Source: Amphibalanus amphitrite (taxonomy: Eukaryota > Arthropoda > Thecostraca > Balanomorpha > Balanidae). From it: DNA of 64,000 nt. Both the position numbers and the translations under genes were made by a program. A model generated the notes under the pieces. That model was not told the DNA's origin and did not search any database. It saw only the letters and a program-made list of their open reading frames with translations. The stretch covers positions 186,001 through 250,000 of the forward strand of contig NW_024881850.1 in assembly GCF_019059575.1 (NCBI RefSeq), read 5' to 3'. Every line of letters begins with the position of its first letter. The stretch's first letter is position 1. Of the stretch, positions 1-11,694 are shown in pieces.

Positions 1-83
1 GCTCTAAATAACTGTGTTTTGTATCTGACCTCTGACCTCTCTGTGACCTCTCTCTGACCTATCTCTGATCTCTCTTCTCCCAG

Positions 84-303
84 TCTGTTCCCGTCGACAT
101 TCCACCACCACACGGTGCAGCCGATCGTACAGCCCATCATCATCCAGCCGCCCGAGGAGGAGGAGCCGGAGCCAGAGCCCAAGGTGGAGGTGCACGTGCA
201 CCACGGCCCGGCCGAGCCGCACCCGCCCGAACCGCACCCGCACCCCCCGGAACCGCCACAGGTGCACGTATTCACGTCTGATTCCGGCCCGCTCAGCGCG
301 TGA
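84..303 (+). CDS. 3' terminal exon of a secreted His/Pro/Glu-rich family protein (gene 1, partial)
   Basis: The exon follows a pyrimidine-rich tract and a CAG acceptor ending at 83. One base completes a split codon and the frame then runs to TGA at 301-303, giving about 72 residues. It reads P-S-T-F-H-H-H then V-Q-P-I-V-Q-P-I-I-I-Q-P-P, an acidic E/P stretch, V-E-V-H-V-H-H-G, and a P/E/H/P stretch ending in D-S-G-P-L-S-A. The phase-2 junction, the VQPI motif and the VEVHVH motif match exon 3 of the gene at 26855-30404, so this is the same family. Unlike the larger relatives it has no Gly/His block. Exons 1 and 2 would lie left of the window. An AATAAA at 573-578, already inside the inverted-repeat arm, could serve as its poly(A) signal. 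Function unknown; a secreted structural role is inferred from the relatives. Confidence 0.75.
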
Positions 304-1223
304 TATTTGAACAAAATTGTGCGTGTCAATAGTATGGTGATTTTAGAATGTTTGTGATCATTGTACACCTGTTTGGCTTCACATCATTTTTGCACCCATG
401 TGAAAAAGTGCTGGCTTGTTGTCGTGGTGATTGTATGCACTGGATTGTCCGTTAATATACTCCTACAACATAGCGGTTGTATTGTGAAACGAGAATAGAA
501 TGTGGCTGCACGAGATTCCAAGCGAGGTCGAGAAGGACGCATGGCAATTTCGACGGCATTGAACACACGGATAATAAATGAGCACAGCCTGGCACTATGA
601 AGTTCACTCCTATATTTCAAAAGCAAAATAAGCGCAGCGCAGTATTTTATTATCAACAACATTATTTATGGAATTCTGCTGTCTGTCCAAATGTTTGCTG
701 TTCAGCCAGGTTTTTGGGAATGATTGATTGTTAGTTCAATTAATATGCATATTCTTGTTTCCTTACTTGCTTTCATTTTTACCTCGCCATTGCATATTCC
801 AGACGTAATTATTTCTGTCGTATGTCCTTGCTTTCCAGAACAACACCTTACATAGACTTTTGTGAACAACACTATGGAAAGTTTATGCAGCATTGACCGT
901 TCAAACATAACTCCTTCGACGAAGCACATTGTTTTCCTTGCCGATATCAGCTTCCCTGTCACCAAAAATTTATCATCGATGCCTAATGCACATACTAAGC
1001 GAGGGAAAATTCAGAGAGCTGAGGTCGGCACTTTTTTTTTGTCTCAATCGACAGGGGCTTTTCACCTGATCAGCTGATTACAATTACTGCTACAGTTGCA
1101 GCCCAGTCGCCCACTTGTGAAAATACGAAATGATTACTGAGGCTACTATTTGATTCAAAAACATTTAAGTTGAAACTTTCACATAAAATAGCGTTGCCTG
1201 ATAGCCAACACATTTTATCGGCT

Positions 1224-1511
1224 CAAGGTGGCCGTTCTCTGCGCGCCTGGCCGGCTATAGATGGCCGTTAAGACGCGCATTTTGCAGGTAATCGTCCAAT
1301 GCGTGGTGCGCGCTGAAAAGCTGAAAGTTTAAAGGCGTCAGGAGTAGTAAAGTAATGTTGAGTCGTCAGCGCGTGATTTGGCGCCCAACAGCCGCCGAAT
1401 AACCAGCTGACTGCGCTTCATCGCGCATTCGGCGCTGAACCACAGTCGGCGCGCAGCCCATAGACTCCAATGTTAAATTCAGCGCGTGCTCAACCAGTGA
1501 ACGGCGGCCTT
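1224..1511. repeat. Probable MITE with GGCCGTTC-type ends (left-arm copy)
   Basis: The left end AAGGTGGCCGTTC and the reverse complement of the right end, AAGGCCGCCGTTC, form an imperfect terminal inverted repeat around about 290 bp rich in GCGCG motifs. There is no ORF. The other arm has the mirror copy at about 14080-14367. Superfamily not determined. Confidence 0.4.
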
Positions 1512-3891
1512 AGATAAATCGGTAACCGTGCTTTGCTTGAGGCATTTTACTATTTGCTATTCACCTTCATGCCTGCGATAGGTATTCATGGTTTAGCCGT
1601 GTTCCCATGATTTAAGCATTACTTATGTTTTTTTTTTTGTAATTTGGAGAGATTCAAGTTAATTTAGGAATGTCTGTTTTGTTCTTGGTAATTTTTATTC
1701 AGCAGTCCAGAATTATGCAATGTAAAATTGAAGACGACTGACAACATACTGGTTTTTGCTAGGCTTGATGTAGAAGGATTGTCACGAAGCGTCTGCATAA
1801 CCCATTTATGAAAACTGCTATGATAAACTAATTAAATCAAACGCGCAACCTTGTTTTCACTCGGTGGTGGCGGTGCGGGAATGGCTGAGCCAGCCGCCTC
1901 TCTGGCGCGGTGTCGCCATCTCAGAGATGTGCCTTGCGGCACAGCATGTAACTAGGCGCTCGATGGTAGTGTCATCTAGCGGCAGCGATATGAAACGCTC
2001 AGGCGGCAGAGGCGGGAGTATTTCAAAAGCATTAGTGTCTCGAATCGAACTGTTGTAGGCTGGATTAAAAAGCTCATGCAGATAGTACACAGTTGGTTTG
2101 TGAATAGTTTATATAGTAGTGACTGAATACATAGTAGGGATGAGTCGTCTCTTTGTTTTCTCTCTCCCTCCTCTCCCTCCCTATCTCACTTCCCTCCATC
2201 TCTGCCCTACTGATCGTTTAACACGTTTCATGCTATTTTTACAATTGATTATCATTTATGCCTTTATAAGCGTTTCAGCAGAATAATGATGGCAAGGGCA
2301 CACTTTGCTACGTGAATTTAATTTGCCTTAACTATTTAATTTCATTTGAAATTGTTCTTAAGTTTGATGAGCATCATGCTAGCAAAATCTGTAACGGTAA
2401 CTTTCTATCTAGACCGTATCAATACGGCTTAAAAATGTAAACAATGCCGGGACATAAGTGAACGAATCATCAAACAAGTTCTCAAAAAGGCACCGGAAAT
2501 CTTTGACCAGCGCCAACAATATCCTGTCATTGCACATTTTATGCAGACATCCTCTTCACACAGCTGTCACCTTTTCCTCAATCAATGCATCATATTTTCC
2601 TTATCGAAGTGCTCACTAACATGTGGCACAATGCGCGATGCTGGGTGCTCATTGGCGGTTCCCATTACCTACGTGTTCCCACGCCCAGTGTTTGATGGAA
2701 ATTTTGACGTCCTATCCATGCTCCTCTTGGCAGGAACTTTCCCCTATCGCTTTTCTAATAGATATCCTTATTTTGTCATAAGCTGCTGTAATGGATCAGT
2801 AGTGCTTCTACGATAGTCGTGAGTGGTTATGGTCGCCGTCAAAGCTGTAAAAGCGAGCATACATATACGGATAGGTCCAGGAAGCCCCTCTGCTTTCTCC
2901 TTGTTTGGAGCAACACACTTCATACACAACTCTGATTTTTCATGTCAAAATTTTAACTATCATGGCTACCAAATGCAGAATTCGAATCAAAGCTAACATT
3001 GCGGGCATCAGTCTGAAAGAACACCATAATTTTTACTATACTGTCCATTACACGCATCGCACCGACAAGCTCTCCCCTCAGCATGTCCATTGATGTCAAC
3101 ATTTTGCGTTTATCAAGCCAAGTGCACAGCTCGCAGAAGTGTCTCTACAGCTCTGAACAGCAGTGTTTCTATAGTTAGCTGTGAACATTTTGAGATACTT
3201 CTACACGGCGCACATGTCGGCTCTGCCGGTGATGGGACGGTGGTTCTTTCTGCTTCAGTAGTTGGTACTCGATTAGTACAATTCGCCTGGTCTGTAGGCT
3301 CCCTACCCGAGAGCTTTGGGCTGCTCTTGCTGTTGTTGTTGCGCTGCTGCTCCTGCTGTTGGTGCGACTGCTGCTGCTCTTGTTGTAACTGTCCTACAAT
3401 ATCGTGTAATAAATTGGGACGCATAGATGCAAAATAATGTCGATTGTAAAGGAAAATAGACATCGTACCTGTCCAGTGTCCACATTCGTTCAATTCCCAC
3501 GCTTCATTGATTTTGTCTTCCTTTGGCTCTGCTACACTTTTAGATCGATTCTGCTCTTAACGCTGATACTTTCAGTAAAATAGATACAGAAAGATGTGAA
3601 TGCTAATGTTTAATGTTGGGATGATGATACCGGTAATTGTTGGAAAAGGCCCATGATTATTTGTCGTAAAACTCGAACGAAATATCAATTGTGACATTTG
3701 TTTCTAAGTTATTTACATTGGAGACAAATTTTGTCAACTTCTTCGTCTTCGGTCCTATCCTCTTTATACGTTGACAACATGGTAATGCGACGGTGTGAAA
3801 CGTGTCATAGCCTATAACGATACCTGTTGGAGTGTGAGTTGCCATACCATAAATTGTAAGTAAAACAAGTAGTGGCACACGCGAAATATGT

Positions 3892-3982
3892 TTTATTCAC
3901 ACATATTTACAAAGTGGTATTCTTGTATGTATAGTTCGAGTCTACCACGACCATAGACCTATACGGTGTCAATACATTTATT
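3892..3982 (-). terminator. Two candidate poly(A) signals for the left copy of the 70-aa gene
   Basis: TTTATT at 3977-3982 and at 3892-3897 reads AATAAA on the minus strand, 240-330 bp past the stop codon. The mirror copies at 11604-11609 and 11689-11694 follow the right-hand gene. Confidence 0.5.
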
Positions 3983-4223
3983 GAACTAATACTGCGCCAA
4001 ACAATTTGACAGTTAGGCATGAAAACACAACCGGTCCACTTTCATCAGACAAAGCTGTAGTCTAGCAGTGAAACACTGGAGATCGGAATGAAGAAATCGG
4101 ATTATTATCTACTGTCTACGTCACTACGACTTGTTCTTGAGTCGGTGTTATCACAGGCCAATGAGACCAAAGTGATTTACGGATGAGCACCATGGTTTTC
4201 TGCCGCCCTGCCGTTTGCAGGCT

Positions 4224-5081
4224 CTAGGGCAGTTGAATGACGAGGGGCTGGACGACTGGTGATCCGATGTGGTGATGGAGCAGAGGGGCGCCGCCAATCA
4301 GTCCTCCGCCGAAGCTGTAACGACACCGGGCGTTGAAATTCGGCTCGGGGCAGCCAGCCGTGGGCAGGGCACGCGGACTTCCAAGGTCTAGAGATGGCTT
4401 GTGAATGAATTGTAGTAACACCAGGGCGGACGATATCTTACCCTGTAGCGAGATCTTTGATGAAGAATCTTTTTAGGACCGTTGCCAACAGTAAATTGAA
4501 TAGGTTTGCGTCACCATATATTTTAACTGGACATCTGATAACAAGTTAATGAGCATATGTTCAAAACAGTAACATTTTCTGGAGTGTATATAAGCGATTA
4601 CAATGCTCGTTCCGTCAACATTGTTCGTTATTTCTACGAGGCTAGCCATGCTGAGCTGTTTACTTACAATGGTGAGCCGAATCCGAATCCTCCGAGCCCG
4701 AAGCCGCCGAACAGGGGGTCAATGACGAACCCCTGGGTAACCGTGACCACGGCCAGCACCACGACGAGGAAGAGAACCTAAAACAAACACAAACGGGGCG
4801 GTGTGGTTCGTCATTCACTGATACGCCTGTATGTATGTATGTTTTTTTTTTTTGGGGGGGGGGGGATATATTCAGGATAAGGGGATAAACGTACCCATAC
4901 TCCCGGAAACGGATTTGAGAACAATGCTTTTAATTCAACGGTAATTTCAAATGACGTTAAGCATTTTTTCTTTTCAGGAAAGCTTTTCACCTTCATTCGT
5001 TGCCTTTTCAGCTGTAATCATCCTGACTTTTGGCCAAGCGTAATGCTCCAAGAGAGGGTCTGAACTCACCAGCTTGTCCAT
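4224..5081 (-). CDS. Small secreted Gly/Phe-rich protein, 70 aa, left-arm copy (gene 2L)
   Basis: Spliced from exons 5081-5070 (MDKL), 4777-4668 and 4314-4224. Donors read GTGAGT and GTAAGT; the acceptors are TTTTAG and TTACAG. The product has a hydrophobic signal segment (V-L-F-L-V-V-V-L-A-V-V) with likely cleavage after T-Q-G. The mature part starts F-V-I-D-P-L-F-G-G and continues Phe/Gly-rich, ending H-H-H-I-G-S-P-V-V-Q-P-L-V-I-Q-L-P. Intron phases (0, then 2) are the same as in the other family members. I chose the exon-3 acceptor at 4315-4316 because it alone restores the frame of the family PVVQP motif; upstream AGs would shift it. It is the shortest member: it stops where the others start their His/Pro blocks. 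It is identical in coding sequence to the right-arm copy. Function unknown. Confidence 0.8.
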
Positions 5082-5100
5082 CGTCAGGGACTAGATGATC

Positions 5101-5162
5101 ACTGTACACGGTGATACCCGTGGAGCGCACTTTATATGGCGTGACCAATGTACAGGGAAATG
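5101..5162 (-). promoter_or_regulatory. Core promoter of gene 2L (TTTCC, TCACGC, TATA, CAGT initiator)
   Basis: On the minus strand CATTTCC is followed after 11 bases by TCACGC fused to CATATAAAG (TATAAA at 5136-5131), then ACAGTG with the likely start at 5103, 33 bp from the TATA box. The ATG lies about 22 bases further. Spacing and words recur at the other family genes. Confidence 0.7.
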
Positions 5163-6241
5163 TAGCGCCGCACACTAAAACTCTGGAAATAAACAAAGGA
5201 AGGATGTATCACCGATTTCCAGAAGAAAAGGAAGTGCTGGCTTGTCGCGCTCCACCTGGGTTGCGGATAACCGGTGGGGACCGGTGCGGTGTCAAACCCC
5301 GGGTATTGTTTGATCGACGGCGGTGCCACAGATGCGCACTATCCTGTTACCAGCTGTTACTGTACCAGTGCACCCCCGCGCTAATGGAACTGATGGGCCG
5401 TGGTCGGTTCACATGGGCTGCACTGTGTGAACCGGCAGACACGCAGTTACACGGTCCGGTTACACGTCCGCTATTTGACTGTAAATATGTATACAAGAGT
5501 GATTATGTAAGTGAATTTTAGTAATGAAATACATGAACAATAGGTACAGAGGGACAATTTGGCATTGGAATGGTGTTGCCTGGTAGATAGCACAACTTAT
5601 CGGCCTGGATGGACAGATCGCATTAGAGGCGCCAGCTTGGGTGGAGCATCAGCGCTCTTCTGGCCGTTCGGGTAGAAAACTCCTTGGGCTTTCCGAATCG
5701 CAACTGTTAATTGATCAATCATCATTGGTATGCGTGTGGTACGCTACACAATCCCCAGACATTGTTAAGCAGCACATCTAGTAGGCTCTTGCAGCCTGTT
5801 AAACATCCCTAATTTTCCACGGCCTACGCTAACACATACCGAAATAGACGTTATCTCGAAATAGACGGACTCATCCGTGATATTTTTCTCTCAACATAAA
5901 TAGCCGGGAAATGTGTTCCTTTAATCTTTTCGCTGCTATCGCATGCAGTCTTCCTGCTATGCTATGCAGTCTTCCGCAACTCATTAAGCTTGCTTATTGT
6001 TGTTATTGATTTGTTTTAATTTTGAGTTCTTTATGTCCTTTATGTGTGCTTGGATTTGAGGTTTCAGTACCGTTTATTTGTTACCATGTATACGCCGCAT
6101 CCCGCCCACTTTCAGATGTCGGGAACAGCCGCACCGTTAGTGAAGTGACAGATCGGTTGTTTTTGTGAATTTTAGCGATTAAAAGATAATTTATGCTAAT
6201 TAGGCAGTCATTGTTTGGAAACGTGAACATGCGTTTTCCTC

Positions 6242-7208
6242 ATCAGAGATGCGGTTCTTCCGATAGAGATATGTCGCCACCTGAGTGTTTTTTTAGTACC
6301 ATTGTACACTTTGTGTGTCTTTTACTATGATGATTTTTGTGACTTAGGTACTCTCATATTGCTTGTATTGACTGGGCCGTAATAGCCACCTGTGGATCAG
6401 CCCTAATAAACGAATTACGAATTACGAATTACGAATTTTGCACGTGGCATGCGCATTGCGCAGCGGTGGTAACCCACCTGCATCGCAAGTAATCCGATGC
6501 TTGATAGGAGGGATGGAGCTAACCGTTACAAAAATGACAGCGAGTCAATCGGCCAAGTGCGGCGGTTATTGGGATATGACTTTCAAAAACGTTAGTTCGG
6601 CGGAACAGCTTTGACCCCTTTACTTGGCAAGTGGAGCGTGCTACGACGGTCACGAGCCTAGAGATCCGTGATCCATGCATCTATAGATGCATCAAGAGTA
6701 GTGAATTACGGGTACAGTAGTGGATGGGGCTACTCAACATAAAAAGGCTGCGTGTCAATCGGCCCAGCGCAGTTGCTGAGAGCCCTTCAAAAGTCTCAAC
6801 GGGCCGGGTCCGGCCGGGCCGCCTATACTGAGTTTTCTACATTGAAAAAACCGTGTCGCACTCCGTGCTCGCTCGTAATTACCACTCTGATTAAAAAACA
6901 TCGAAAAGGTGAAATTCTGACCAAACTTTTGGATACCATGCCGGTATTTTGGATGATTGTTCATCTGCGAATAAGTAATAATACGAAAATATTTCTATCA
7001 AAATAACTTTTTGATAGAATCATGAGAATTCCTCACTTTCTGTTTCATCTTTTCCACTATAAACATAGCTTTTTTCGCCAATCATTGAAAAATATCTGCC
7101 TAATGTTGCCTTCGATTCGTCATTATGACCGCGAAAGTGCACTTTATAAGAGACAAAAGTGATGAAGATCATGCATCAGTTTTAAGCATTTTTCCCTAAA
7201 ATGATCGT
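6242..7208. other. Spacer of the inverted duplication, first part: repeats, no gene
   Basis: Near 6410-6440 GAATTAC is reiterated. From about 6440 to 6850 the sequence resembles a repeat also seen at 41340-41600 (TTTGCACGTGGCA start, CAATCGGCCAAGTG core, CCGG-rich end). An 18-bp palindrome ATGCATCTATAGATGCAT lies at 6674-6691. No convincing coding region. Confidence 0.5.
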
Positions 7209-7212
7209 TTAA

Positions 7213-8070
7213 CCCTCACCGGACCTATTGGTTTTCTACATACGCGCCGGCCGAGGGGGGCGGGTAGTCCCCCTAGCCGTTTCGCCCCTGGTGGAGCCAG
7301 CGCATCACGTAAAAAACGAGCGTGTGCGCCGTTACGAGACGCAGAGATTGTGTACTTTTTGTTTGGGTGAGGTCAACTTAGGGTGTTGACCTCGGGTCAC
7401 GGTCAGGTCAGCGCCCCCCAGGTCAAGAACTTAGTCGAAGGAGGTCATGTCGCATATCATTCGATTTGGCAGATCTTTCTTAGTCCTTTGGTGGCTTTCC
7501 CGACTCGCTAACTCAATTTGATCGGGAGTTATTGACGAAAAACTAATATGACCCTAATGACGTCATACATGACGTCACACAAGGTCAACATTGCAAAAGT
7601 AACGCATCGAACCTTGCAAGGAGTGCATGAAATCACGATTCTGTGCTGGAGATAGTTGGATATCGTTCCCGGCGCCAGAATAGCAGTTTTTATTTTTCCC
7701 CATTGACTTATATTGAGGTCACGAAAATGATCTGACCTCATATGACTTTTAGGAAAAATCCGAGATATACAACTTGTGAGACTCTTAATGGATACTAGAT
7801 CCTGCAAGTTTCAATTCCCTGTGAGAGCTCCTCTGGTAGTGAGGGCGTTGCGAAGTTGCGACATCTGAAGACCGTGCAGAGGTTCACTTATGACGTCATA
7901 GGTCAGTGACCTGGCCTGACCCGAAAATGATGATGATGTCAAAAGATCCGGCTTGAATCAAAGGTCAGGTATGCCAAGTTTCAGCTCTCTATCACCGGCG
8001 TGTTTGGGAGCTATCGCGAAAAAAACTATGGGGGGCGGCACCCGCCCCCCTCCCCCTCGACTGGCGGGGG
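7213..8070 (-). mobile_element. TTAA-flanked piggyBac-like MITE, copy A
   Basis: Direct TTAA at 7209-7212 and 8071-8074 bound an 858-bp element starting CCCTCACCGG and ending GGCGGGGG. G-run/C-run hairpins sit inside both ends. The interior is full of GGTCA motifs and contains TGACGTCA at 7891-7898 followed by AGGTCAGTGACCT at 7900-7912. It aligns in reverse orientation with the element at 58309-59338. There is no transposase ORF, so it is non-autonomous. piggyBac assignment rests on the TTAA target and CCC ends. Confidence 0.75.
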
Positions 8071-8253
8071 TTAAAATATGATAAAATGAAAATGCAAATG
8101 CGTTCTGTGTAACAAGCTATGTTAATGAAGTGTTTCGTTTCCTTGCGAAATGAGTCACTTCGGTATTGTCATCGACCCAAGATCTCTCTTCATATTCCGG
8201 CATAGTCTCATAGCCAAAAAGGTAATCCCAGCTGAGTCAGGATAAACAGATTA

Positions 8254-8472
8254 TCACATTCGATCCAACGCGGCGTGGGAACCAGGTAACATGTAGAAAG
8301 GTGAGCAATGTTCTTCACCGGATAAGTGGGTTTGGATGAGCGGCACCTTTACGACCGGGACTGGCCCTGCCTGCCAACGATCGTGTTCGACGTCTACATA
8401 GCTATGAATACTTGCGACTTGCGAGGGTGAAATAGTCATTTTCTGTGAACCAATAAATGGTGACCATTGCTG
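8254..8472 (-). pseudogene. Possible coding remnant, unidentified
   Basis: An open minus-strand frame begins just after an in-frame TGA and runs about 72 codons to a stop. Its first ATG is at 8439 and its end reads L-P-G-S-H-A-A-L-D-R-M. Composition looks protein-like (mixed charged and hydrophobic residues, e.g. Y-V-D-V-E-H-D-R-W), but I recognise no family, see no splice partners, and it lies in the spacer of the inverted duplication among repeats. It may be an exon, a decayed gene or chance. Confidence 0.25.
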
Positions 8473-8474
8473 TC

Positions 8475-9344
8475 AATAATACGTTCGCAGTAGACAGAAG
8501 CCTTGGACATTTGCCGGGTGCAAGGTGAATCATTACCTACGCGAACTCGTCTTGGCTCTAAAGAGTCGGAATTGGAATAACAGTTTCGGGTCTAAGGTCT
8601 CTTGCAGAGTGATCGTCCTACAACGTTGAGCTCCCATAGACCCCCAATCCCTCTGACCGGTAGACTAGGTATATTTACAATTTTATAATTGACAAGGTCA
8701 ATGTAATGAAATTACAACAGCTCATAGCGTAATTTCAATTGATAGAAGAGGAAGGTCCATAATCCATGCACGCTAAAATAGCAATCTCAGCAAATTGTGC
8801 AGTGCATCTGTCGTTGAATCTCAATTAGCTTACGAACGGCATAGGGGTAATTAAATCCTGAATTATTTGTGTGGAGACTGATAAGTGTTGCTAAAACAGT
8901 CATGATCTAGCAATTTTGCCGCACAAGTTCACGCTTATGTTCACATTTTTGTTCTACAAAACATTAAGTATTCGTAAGCCTAATGCCAAATTAGAGAACT
9001 GGATGGAGCATTGCAATGAATGAAGGCGAACTCAGTACACAAGAAGCTTTACGTCTGATTTTAAGAAAAAAATGTTGCGCTGCACCATTCTTCCAATGCT
9101 TTGAAGTGTGAACAAACTTTCATGTATGTGGCCCACAACTGAGATGCCCACCTTCTACAGAATATGCCATTGATAAGGCCTAAAAATCATAAAGGTTGAT
9201 TTCTTGAGATGCGAGACGGTCCATTCAAAGTGGAAATCCATTGCAAATGGTATAAGAAACCGTTATCAGAAAAATGATGCCTATTGAAATCAGTTCGCCA
9301 CCGCTAAATAAAAGACTAAATCAAAGTCAATTAACCAATTGTTA
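8475..9344. other. Spacer of the inverted duplication, last part: nothing recognised
   Basis: AT-rich unique-looking sequence without a supported ORF, RNA gene or repeat structure. It ends where the right arm begins. Confidence 0.4.
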
Positions 9345-10423
9345 GAGGAAAACGCATGTTCACGTTTCCAAACAATGACTGCCTAATTAGCATAAATTAT
9401 CTTTTAATCGCTAAAATTCACAAAAACAACCGATCTGTCACTTCACTAACGGTGCGGCTGTTCCCGACATCTGAAAGTGGGCGGGATGCGGCGTATACAT
9501 GGTAACAAATAAACGGTACTGAAACCTCAAATCCAAGCACACATAAAGGACATAAAGAACTCAAAATTAAAACAAATCAATAACAACAATAAGCAAGCTT
9601 AATGAGTTGCGGAAGACTGCATAGCATAGCAGGAAGACTGCATGCGATAGCAGCGAAAAGATTAAAGGAACACATTTCCCGGCTATTTATGTTGAGAGAA
9701 AAATATCACGGATGAGTCCGTCTATTTCGAGATAACGTCTATTTCGGTATGTGTTAGCGTAGGCCGTGGAAAATTAGGGATGTTTAACAGGCTGCAAGAG
9801 CCTACTAGATGTGCTGCTTAACAATGTCTGGGGATTGTGTAGCGTACCACACGCATACCAATGATGATTGATCAATTAACAGTTGCGATTCGGAAAGCCC
9901 AAGGAGTTTTCTACCCGAACGGCCAGAAGAGCGCTGATGCTCCACCCAAGCTGGCGCCTCTAATGCGATCTGTCCATCCAGGCCGATAAGTTGTGCTATC
10001 TACCAGGCAACACCATTCCAATGCCAAATTGTCCCTCTGTACCTATTGTTCATGTATTTCATTACTAAAATTCACTTACATAATCACTCTTGTATACATA
10101 TTTACAGTCAAATAGCGGACGTGTAACCGGACCGTGTAACTGCGTGTCTGCCGGTTCACACAGTGCAGCCCATGTGAACCGACCACGGCCCATCAGTTCC
10201 ATTAGCGCGGGGGTGCACTGGTACAGTAACAGCTGGTAACAGGATAGTGCGCATCTGTGGCACCGCCGTCGATCAAACAATACCCGGGGTTTGACACCGC
10301 ACCGGTCCCCACCGGTTATCCGCAACCCAGGTGGAGCGCGACAAGCCAGCACTTCCTTTTCTTCTGGAAATCGGTGATACATCCTTCCTTTGTTTATTTC
10401 CAGAGTTTTAGTGTGCGGCGCTA

Positions 10424-10485
10424 CATTTCCCTGTACATTGGTCACGCCATATAAAGTGCGCTCCACGGGTATCACCGTGTACAGT
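10424..10485 (+). promoter_or_regulatory. Core promoter of gene 2R
   Basis: CATTTCC (10424-10430), TCACGC (10442-10447), TATAAA (10450-10455) and ACAGTG with the likely start at 10483, 33 bp after the first T of the TATA box. The same module occurs at the other family genes. Confidence 0.7.
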
Positions 10486-10504
10486 GATCATCTAGTCCCT
10501 GACG

Positions 10505-11362
10505 ATGGACAAGCTGGTGAGTTCAGACCCTCTCTTGGAGCATTACGCTTGGCCAAAAGTCAGGATGATTACAGCTGAAAAGGCAACGAATGAAGGTGAA
10601 AAGCTTTCCTGAAAAGAAAAATGCTTAACGTCATTTGAAATTACCGTTGAATTAAAAGCATTGTTCTCAAATCCGTTTCCGGGAGTATGGGTACGTTTAT
10701 CCCCTTATCCTGAATATATCCCCCCCCCCCCAAAAAAAAAAAAACATACATACATACAGGCGTATCAGTGAATGACGAACCACACCGCCCCGTTTGTGTT
10801 TGTTTTAGGTTCTCTTCCTCGTCGTGGTGCTGGCCGTGGTCACGGTTACCCAGGGGTTCGTCATTGACCCCCTGTTCGGCGGCTTCGGGCTCGGAGGATT
10901 CGGATTCGGCTCACCATTGTAAGTAAACAGCTCAGCATGGCTAGCCTCGTAGAAATAACGAACAATGTTGACGGAACGAGCATTGTAATCGCTTATATAC
11001 ACTCCAGAAAATGTTACTGTTTTGAACATATGCTCATTAACTTGTTATCAGATGTCCAGTTAAAATATATGGTGACGCAAACCTATTCAATTTACTGTTG
11101 GCAACGGTCCTAAAAAGATTCTTCATCAAAGATCTCGCTACAGGGTAAGATATCGTCCGCCCTGGTGTTACTACAATTCATTCACAAGCCATCTCTAGAC
11201 CTTGGAAGTCCGCGTGCCCTGCCCACGGCTGGCTGCCCCGAGCCGAATTTCAACGCCCGGTGTCGTTACAGCTTCGGCGGAGGACTGATTGGCGGCGCCC
11301 CTCTGCTCCATCACCACATCGGATCACCAGTCGTCCAGCCCCTCGTCATTCAACTGCCCTAG
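10505..11362 (+). CDS. Small secreted Gly/Phe-rich protein, 70 aa, right-arm copy (gene 2R)
   Basis: Exons 10505-10516 (MDKL), 10809-10918 and 11272-11362. Intron 1 is phase 0 with donor GTGAGT; intron 2 is phase 2 with donor GTAAGT and acceptor TTACAG. The protein is a signal peptide (residues 1 to about 20), a Phe/Gly-rich stretch starting F-V-I-D-P-L, then F-F-G-G-G-L-I-G-G-A-P-L-L-H-H-H and the terminal V-V-Q-P-L-V-I-Q-L-P before TAG. AATAAA at 11604-11609 and 11689-11694 could end the transcript. The start is set by the ATG 22 bases past the initiator and by the four-codon exon 1 shared with every relative. Coding sequence is the same as the left-arm copy, so the locus encodes two identical products if the duplication is real. 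No enzymatic motif; an extracellular structural role is inferred. Confidence 0.8.
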
Positions 11363-11603
11363 AGCCTGCAAACGGCAGGGCGGCAGAAAACCATGGTGCT
11401 CATCCGTAAATCACTTTGGTCTCATTGGCCTGTGATAACACCGACTCAAGAACAAGTCGTAGTGACGTAGACAGTAGATAATAATCCGATTTCTTCATTC
11501 CGATCTCCAGTGTTTCACTGCTAGACTACAGCTTTGTCTGATGAAAGTGGACCGGTTGTGTTTTCATGCCTAACTGTCAAATTGTTTGGCGCAGTATTAG
11601 TTC

Positions 11604-11694
11604 AATAAATGTATTGACACCGTATAGGTCTATGGTCGTGGTAGACTCGAACTATACATACAAGAATACCACTTTGTAAATATGTGTGAATAAA
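11604..11694 (+). terminator. Two candidate poly(A) signals for gene 2R
   Basis: AATAAA at 11604-11609 and 11689-11694, downstream of the TAG at 11360-11362. Confidence 0.5.

Larger units (their letters stand above)
543..6241 (+). repeat. Left arm of a 5.7-kb inverted duplication
   Basis: Base 543 pairs with 15050 and base 6241 with 9345; matching stops at both points. The coordinate sum drifts only from 15593 to 15586 over 5.7 kb, so the arms differ by a handful of short indels. Examples are one C near 1994, homopolymer length near 1190 and 655, one A near 3450 and one T near 3835. I noticed no substitutions in the stretches compared. The arm carries one minus-strand copy of the 70-aa secreted-protein gene (4224-5081) and a small TIR repeat (1224-1511). 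I see no other gene in 580-4220 or 5165-6241. Confidence 0.93.

Noticed and set aside
3113..3493. Gln-rich 126-codon frame and its Cys/Leu-rich mirror (also at 12104-12498)
   Set aside because: Driven by a CAG/CTG-type triplet-rich stretch. One-base indels between the arms change the frames, and there is no start, splice or promoter context.
5111..5521. 136-codon plus-strand frame (mirror at 10065-10475)
   Set aside because: Antisense to the promoter of the 70-aa gene, contains the TATA module, and shows no recognisable protein features.
11165..11271. Upstream extension of exon 3 of the 70-aa gene
   Set aside because: Acceptors at 11143, 11188 and 11198 would put exon 2 out of frame. Only the acceptor ending at 11271 gives the phase-2 join used by all relatives.
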